Source of the DNA: Bradyrhizobium sp.
Lineage (GTDB): Bacteria > Pseudomonadota > Alphaproteobacteria > Rhizobiales > Xanthobacteraceae
Assembly: GCA_030681365.1 (NCBI GenBank)
Contig: JAUXWH010000158.1
Span: forward strand, 1-64,000
Length of the DNA: 64,000 nt
Direction of reading: 5' to 3'
The notes under the pieces: generated by a model
Told to the model about the DNA's origin: nothing
Database searches by the model: none
What the model saw: the letters and a program-made list of their open reading frames with translations, nothing else
Shown: positions 60,169 to 64,000 of the stretch, in pieces
Layout of the letters: the number at the start of each line of letters is the position of its first letter
How positions within the stretch are numbered: the first letter of the stretch is position 1
Translations under genes and position numbers: made by a program

Positions 60169-61292
60169 AGGGCCACATTCAACAACGCGGCAAACACTCT
60201 TGGCGCCTGAAGTTCGATGCCGGCCGTGACGAAAAGACGGGCGAGCGCCGCTCTCAATTCGTCACGTTTCGCGGCACCAAGCGCGAAGCACAGGTCAAGA
60301 TGGCTGAGCTGATCGCGTCGGTCGCGCAAGCCAAATATGTAGAGCCTCACAAGACCACCGTTACCGAATGGGTGCGCGCTCGCGTGGACCATTGGGAGGC
60401 CTCGAGCGAGATCAGCGCACGGACGGCGCAACGCTATCGACAATTGGTCGAGCACCAGATCGTACCGCATATCGGCGCGAAGCTGCTGCAAAAGTTGCGA
60501 ACACTTGATATCGAGGGATGGCACGCGACGTTGCGGACAAGCGGGCGGGTACGAGGGAAGGGCGATCTATCGGCCCGCACCGTTGGCCATGCGCATCGCG
60601 TTCTCAACAAAGCGCTGCGAGAGGCCACCAAGAACGAGCTAGTCACCAAGAACGTGGTCGCACTTGAAGCCGCGCCAAAGGTCGCCAGCGAAGAAATGGA
60701 GATCGTGCAGGACGTGCCGGCCTTCGTTGAAAAGATGCGGGGCCACCGCCTATTCACCATGGGAATGATCGGGCTGTTGACAGGCATGCGGCTCGGCGAA
60801 GTGTTGGCGCTGCGTTGGGGCAGGGTGGACATTGACGGGAAGGTAATTCAGGTCCGGGAGGCGCTGGAGGCGACCAAGAAATACGGCATCCGGTTCAAGG
60901 TGCCGAAATCGAAGGCCGGCCGCCGCGACATCACCTTGCCCGATTTGCTGGTCGACGCACTGCGCGACTTCCGGCGGGAGCAACTGGAATTGCGGCTCAA
61001 GCTTGGATCCGGGAAGCTGCCCGACGACGGCCTTCTGTTTGGGAACGTCGAAGGTGAACCGCGCTCGCCGTCGTCGGTCTCGCGCGCTTGGGGCGATGCT
61101 ACGGGCGTTGGCTACCACAACCTGCGCCACACCCACGCTAGCCAGCTTATCGCCGCAGATGTGGATATTGTCACGATTAGCAAGCGGCTCGGGCATGCGA
61201 GCCCGGCAATTACTCTTGCGGTCTACGCGCACATGTTCAATAAGACCGACGCCAAGGCGGCAGCGGCGATCAATGCGGCGCTGAATCGCTAA
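60165..61292 (+). CDS. int: Tyrosine recombinase/site-specific integrase
   Basis: TGMRLGEVLALRW, YHNLRHTHASQLI, LGHASPAITLAVYAHMF catalytic motifs. Confidence 0.95.
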   Translation: MKGHIQQRGKHSWRLKFDAGRDEKTGERRSQFVTFRGTKREAQVKMAELIASVAQAKYVEPHKTTVTEWVRARVDHWEASSEISARTAQRYRQLVEHQIVPHIGAKLLQKLRTLDIEGWHATLRTSGRVRGKGDLSARTVGHAHRVLNKALREATKNELVTKNVVALEAAPKVASEEMEIVQDVPAFVEKMRGHRLFTMGMIGLLTGMRLGEVLALRWGRVDIDGKVIQVREALEATKKYGIRFKVPKSKAGRRDITLPDLLVDALRDFRREQLELRLKLGSGKLPDDGLLFGNVEGEPRSPSSVSRAWGDATGVGYHNLRHTHASQLIAADVDIVTISKRLGHASPAITLAVYAHMFNKTDAKAAAAINAALNR

Positions 61293-61298
61293 ACGCCA

Positions 61299-61317
61299 GG
61301 GTGCCAATTGGGTGCCA
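61299..61317 (+). promoter_or_regulatory. Candidate integrase arm-type sites, right end
   Basis: GGGTGCCA-ATT-GGGTGCCA, same octamer pair as 50735-50754. Confidence 0.55.
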
Positions 61318-61368
61318 ACTTCGTGGTTTGTTCTCTCGGGAATGCCCGCTAAGTGCTTGATAAGTCTA

Positions 61369-61411
61369 CAATGGGGCCACGTGGCGGAGTGGTTACGCAA
61401 CGGTCTGCAAA
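61369..61411 (+). repeat. Right attachment-site repeat
   Basis: 43-bp identity to 50574-50616. Confidence 0.95.
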
Positions 61412-61448
61412 ACCGTGCACTCGGGTTCGATTCCCGACGTGGCCTCCA
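61375..61448 (+). tRNA. tRNA-Cys (GCA), CCA encoded
   Basis: Acceptor GGCCACG/CGTGGCC, anticodon loop CTGCAAA, T-loop GGTTCGATTCC. Confidence 0.95.
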
Positions 61449-61507
61449 TCAACATAATCAACGCCTTGCGCTAATCAGCTCAGAGACCGAAGGAAGCCGC
61501 GCGCGTT

Positions 61508-61687
61508 TCAGCAGACGGCGTGCCAGCCTTCCGGAAACGGCACCAGCGGCCAAGCCATCTGGTTGTCATTGGCGGCTTTCGGCGGCTCTTCGAAAAGCGG
61601 CAGCTCGGCCAAGAAGCCTTCCTGCGGCGCGGGTTCAATCGCCATCCTGACGCTCTCCAGCAATCGATTGTATTCAACTTCGCTCAT
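61508..61687 (-). CDS. Small hypothetical protein (59 aa)
   Basis: MSEVEYNRLLESVRMAIEPAPQEGFLAELPLFEEPPKAANDNQMAWPLVPFPEGWHAVC. Confidence 0.5.
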   Translation of the reverse strand: MSEVEYNRLLESVRMAIEPAPQEGFLAELPLFEEPPKAANDNQMAWPLVPFPEGWHAVC

Positions 61688-62448
61688 GGCGCTCTCCCTC
61701 GTTCGAGAGCGCACCATCTCAAAAGTGTTTTGGTTCCAGATTGAACGGATCGCTCAAGTTTTATCGATCGAGCGATCGCGGCCGTCTTGGTTACTGATGT
61801 CTTAAAAGTCCCGCGGGCACCCTAGGTGGTTCCGCCCGCGGCCCTTTGTGAGAAAAATCACATTTCGCCGAAAAATCTTGCCGTATTTCCCAGACCACCA
61901 CGGCTTTCGCGAGCCGTCAACACGGGAGAGCGGCCATGACCGCGAGGTTTGACCGGGCCTTCGCCAAGGCGAGCCGCGCCAGTCTCCTGCTGGCGCTGTC
62001 GGCATCGCAGCCCGCATCCGCCGCGCCGGCGACGCCGGAGCAGTGCAGGGCCCGCAAGCCGGACGCCAGCCGCCCTTTGTCCCGGCGAAATCCCCAACGT
62101 CCGCGCCATAACCAACCGCCTGCGCCGGAAGAGGCGAGCCTCAGCGAGGCGTGACGGGCGGTATTCGAGCAGTGAGGGGATGACGCCGCAGCCCGGCGCG
62201 GCGGACATCGGCACACGCAGACAGGCAACGACGAACGGTCGAAGCATCCGCGAAAAACACCCCGTCACTCTGGACGGGGTGAAGGTCGGGAGAGCGGCGG
62301 CAGAACACAAGCGCGCCGTGCGATCAATGATGCCACGTTCGGCCTCTAGAAGTTGCGTATCGCAATCTTCGAAAACCCACCACGGCCTCGTCGTCCCCGA
62401 AGCGCGCAAAGGACGAGGCCGTGCCCATTGAGTTGGGCCGTGAAGTCC

Positions 62449-62721
62449 TCACCGGGCCTGGAGATCGTCTATGTTCCTGCAACCATAAGACTTCGCCTGT
62501 CCCTTGTTCCATGCCTGCCTGAGCTTTCGATTACATCTTCGCTCGGCGCGGCGGCAGGCACCGCTCTTCTTTATGCCGCTGGCATACCCGTCGATCGAGC
62601 GCGCCATTTCCCTGGACCATGGATCGAATGCAACAAACCAGCAATTGGCCGCGCTGGCGGGAGTCGCTAGGCCATTCAACAGAACCACCGATGCGGTGGC
62701 GAGCAGCAACCTGCGGAACAT
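62449..62721 (-). CDS. Small secreted Cys-containing hypothetical protein
   Basis: MFRRLLLATASVVLLNGLATPASAANCWFVAFDPWSREMARSIDGYASG signal peptide. Confidence 0.55.
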   Translation of the reverse strand: MFRRLLLATASVVLLNGLATPASAANCWFVAFDPWSREMARSIDGYASGIKKSGACRRAERRCNRKLRQAWNKGQAKSYGCRNIDDLQAR

Positions 62722-63061
62722 GGGATGCCTCCTTTGGATCCAGATCAGAACCGAGCATGTTTCTGTCGCAACGTGGAAAAGCGAAGTTCAAATAGCTCGC
62801 GCGGTATCCTCGCCGCATTCGCCATGCGGCTCCGCAGTTTCGTGTGTGGAAGCGGGCATGGCGAAGGGAACGCAGATTCGCCTCAGGTAGAAGCGAATGA
62901 TCAAGGGGAACAGTCTCGTAAGACCGCGCCACCGCCAAGGTCGATGGCACCGGCGCCTATCCGACGGGAGAGGGAGAAGTCTGCAAATTTCCAGACTTGA
63001 ACGAGGGCAGTCGCTTGGACCGGTTCGAAATCCCTATCTATCGGGCGCTGAGCTGGCTTTT

Positions 63062-63136
63062 TGGCTCCCCGGGCTGGATTCGAACCAGCGACCATTCGAT
63101 TAACAGTCGAATGCTCTACCGCTGAGCTACCGAGGA
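63062..63136 (-). tRNA. tRNA-Asn (GTT), CCA encoded
   Basis: Acceptor TCCTCGG/CCGGGGA, loop CTGTTAA, T-loop GGTTCGAATCC. Confidence 0.95.
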
Positions 63137-63407
63137 ACAGGCGAAACAATCGTTCGCAAGCCGGCTGCGTATAACAAAGCCTTCCGGGCTTGCAAAGGAC
63201 GAAATCGCCCGTTCCGACGCGTCATCAGGAAGACGGCGAAACTGCCTGCGCCACAACGATTTCTCGGGTTTCCGGACGATCGGGCCGCGGTCCCGGCGCC
63301 TGACCGGCGCATGGCCACCACCCGCGTTCAGCACGGGTCAGCCGTCAAAAGGGCCCATTCGCCGGCGATCTTCGGTGGTGCCGGAGCCGAACCCTCGAGG
63401 TGATTCG

Positions 63408-63587
63408 ATGCCAGACGTCTTGACCGAACTCGCAAAACCGGTGCCGTCGATCGTTCCAAGCGATATTCCGGCACTCAGCGACGACGAATGCCTGCTCCGG
63501 CTCTCCCGGGCCATCGCCGAGCATGATTCCGACCATCTGGACGAGGTGGCGCGGTTGATCGGGCGGCTCGCGGTGCCCATCGAATAG
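63408..63587 (+). CDS. Small hypothetical protein (59 aa)
   Basis: MPDVLTELAKPVPSIVPSDIPALSDDECLLRLSRAIAEHDSDHLDEVARLIGRLAVPIE. Confidence 0.5.
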   Translation: MPDVLTELAKPVPSIVPSDIPALSDDECLLRLSRAIAEHDSDHLDEVARLIGRLAVPIE

Positions 63588-63740
63588 ACCGGCTGGGGGG
63601 TCCCGGACCGGCTCATCGGGGAGGTGGCGTACCCGCTTCAGCCGCTCCCGGCAGCATGTTGCGTTTTGACGATCCTTGTACCAAAGATGGCGCGGTTTCG
63701 CCCCGCGGGCTTGCGCCCGCACCGCTTGCAAGGTCCGCTC

Positions 63741-64000
63741 ATGTCCGGTTTTTCGACCGCGCGCCAGAAGATGGTCGATGGCCAGGTGCGCCCCAGCGAC
63801 GTCACCGATATCAGGATCCTCGACGCCATGCTGGCGGTGCCGCGCGAGGTCTTTGTCCCTGCCAGCCAGCGCGCGCTGGCCTATCTCGACCTCGATCTCG
63901 ATGTCAGCGAGGGGGCTTCGGCCAAGCGATTCCTGATCAAGCCGGCGGTCACGGCCAAGATGCTGCAGGCGGCCGAGATCAAGGAAGGCGACCACGTTCT
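63741..64000 (+). CDS. Protein-L-isoaspartate O-methyltransferase, partial (runs off right edge)
   Basis: MSGFSTARQKMVDGQVRPSDVTDIRILDAMLAVPREVFVPASQRALAYLDLDLDVSEGASAKRFLIKPAVTAKMLQAAEIKEGDHVL. Confidence 0.85.
   Translation, partial: MSGFSTARQKMVDGQVRPSDVTDIRILDAMLAVPREVFVPASQRALAYLDLDLDVSEGASAKRFLIKPAVTAKMLQAAEIKEGDHV

Larger units (their letters stand above)
50574..61411. mobile_element. Integrated tail-less phage-like element (cf-PICI/satellite-like) in tRNA-Cys
   Basis: Bounded by 43-bp perfect direct repeat of tRNA-Cys 5' half; contains integrase, regulators, Rep-like gene and HK97-type head genes. Confidence 0.88.

Noticed and set aside
50574-61411. Gene transfer agent cluster
   Set aside because: Has an integrase, att repeats and replication-type genes and lacks tail genes, unlike known alphaproteobacterial GTA clusters.
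61858-62409. 183-aa minus-strand ORF
   Set aside because: Arg-rich with no domain; overlaps strong hairpins and a competing plus-strand ORF, so reported as a structured block instead.

Overview
High-GC alphaproteobacterial chromosomal DNA, most like Bradyrhizobium or a close relative (inferred from gene content and repeat style; no search was run). Most of the window is ordinary core or accessory chromosome: an OpgC fragment, a leucine-degradation operon (acyl-CoA carboxylase alpha/beta plus HMG-CoA lyase), an alpha-2-macroglobulin/PBP1C pair, a lipid-A/polyprenyl glycosylation-type cluster, MoxR/VWA genes, an Aap-type amino acid ABC transporter, cysK, an ECF sigma/ChrR lipid-modification cluster, and a tandem-permease RND efflux operon. 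Three intact tRNA genes are present: Arg-TCT, Cys-GCA and Asn-GTT. The standout region is a ~10.8 kb integrated element (50574-61411) bounded by a 43-bp direct repeat of the 5' half of tRNA-Cys. It carries an integrase, an RHH regulator, an AlpA/excisionase-like protein, a Rep-like wHTH gene with iteron-like repeats, and an HK97-type head/packaging module (TerL, HNH, capsid, protease, connector-like, portal). No recognisable tail, lysis or TerS genes were found. It therefore resembles a capsid-forming phage satellite (cf-PICI-like) more than a complete prophage. Other non-gene signals include candidate integrase arm sites, a 12-bp-arm inverted repeat forming divergent ECF promoters with a third matching site ~2.7 kb away, and a dispersed-type palindrome inside the pbpC coding sequence. 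All calls come from reading the sequence and supplied translations; no database searches were run.
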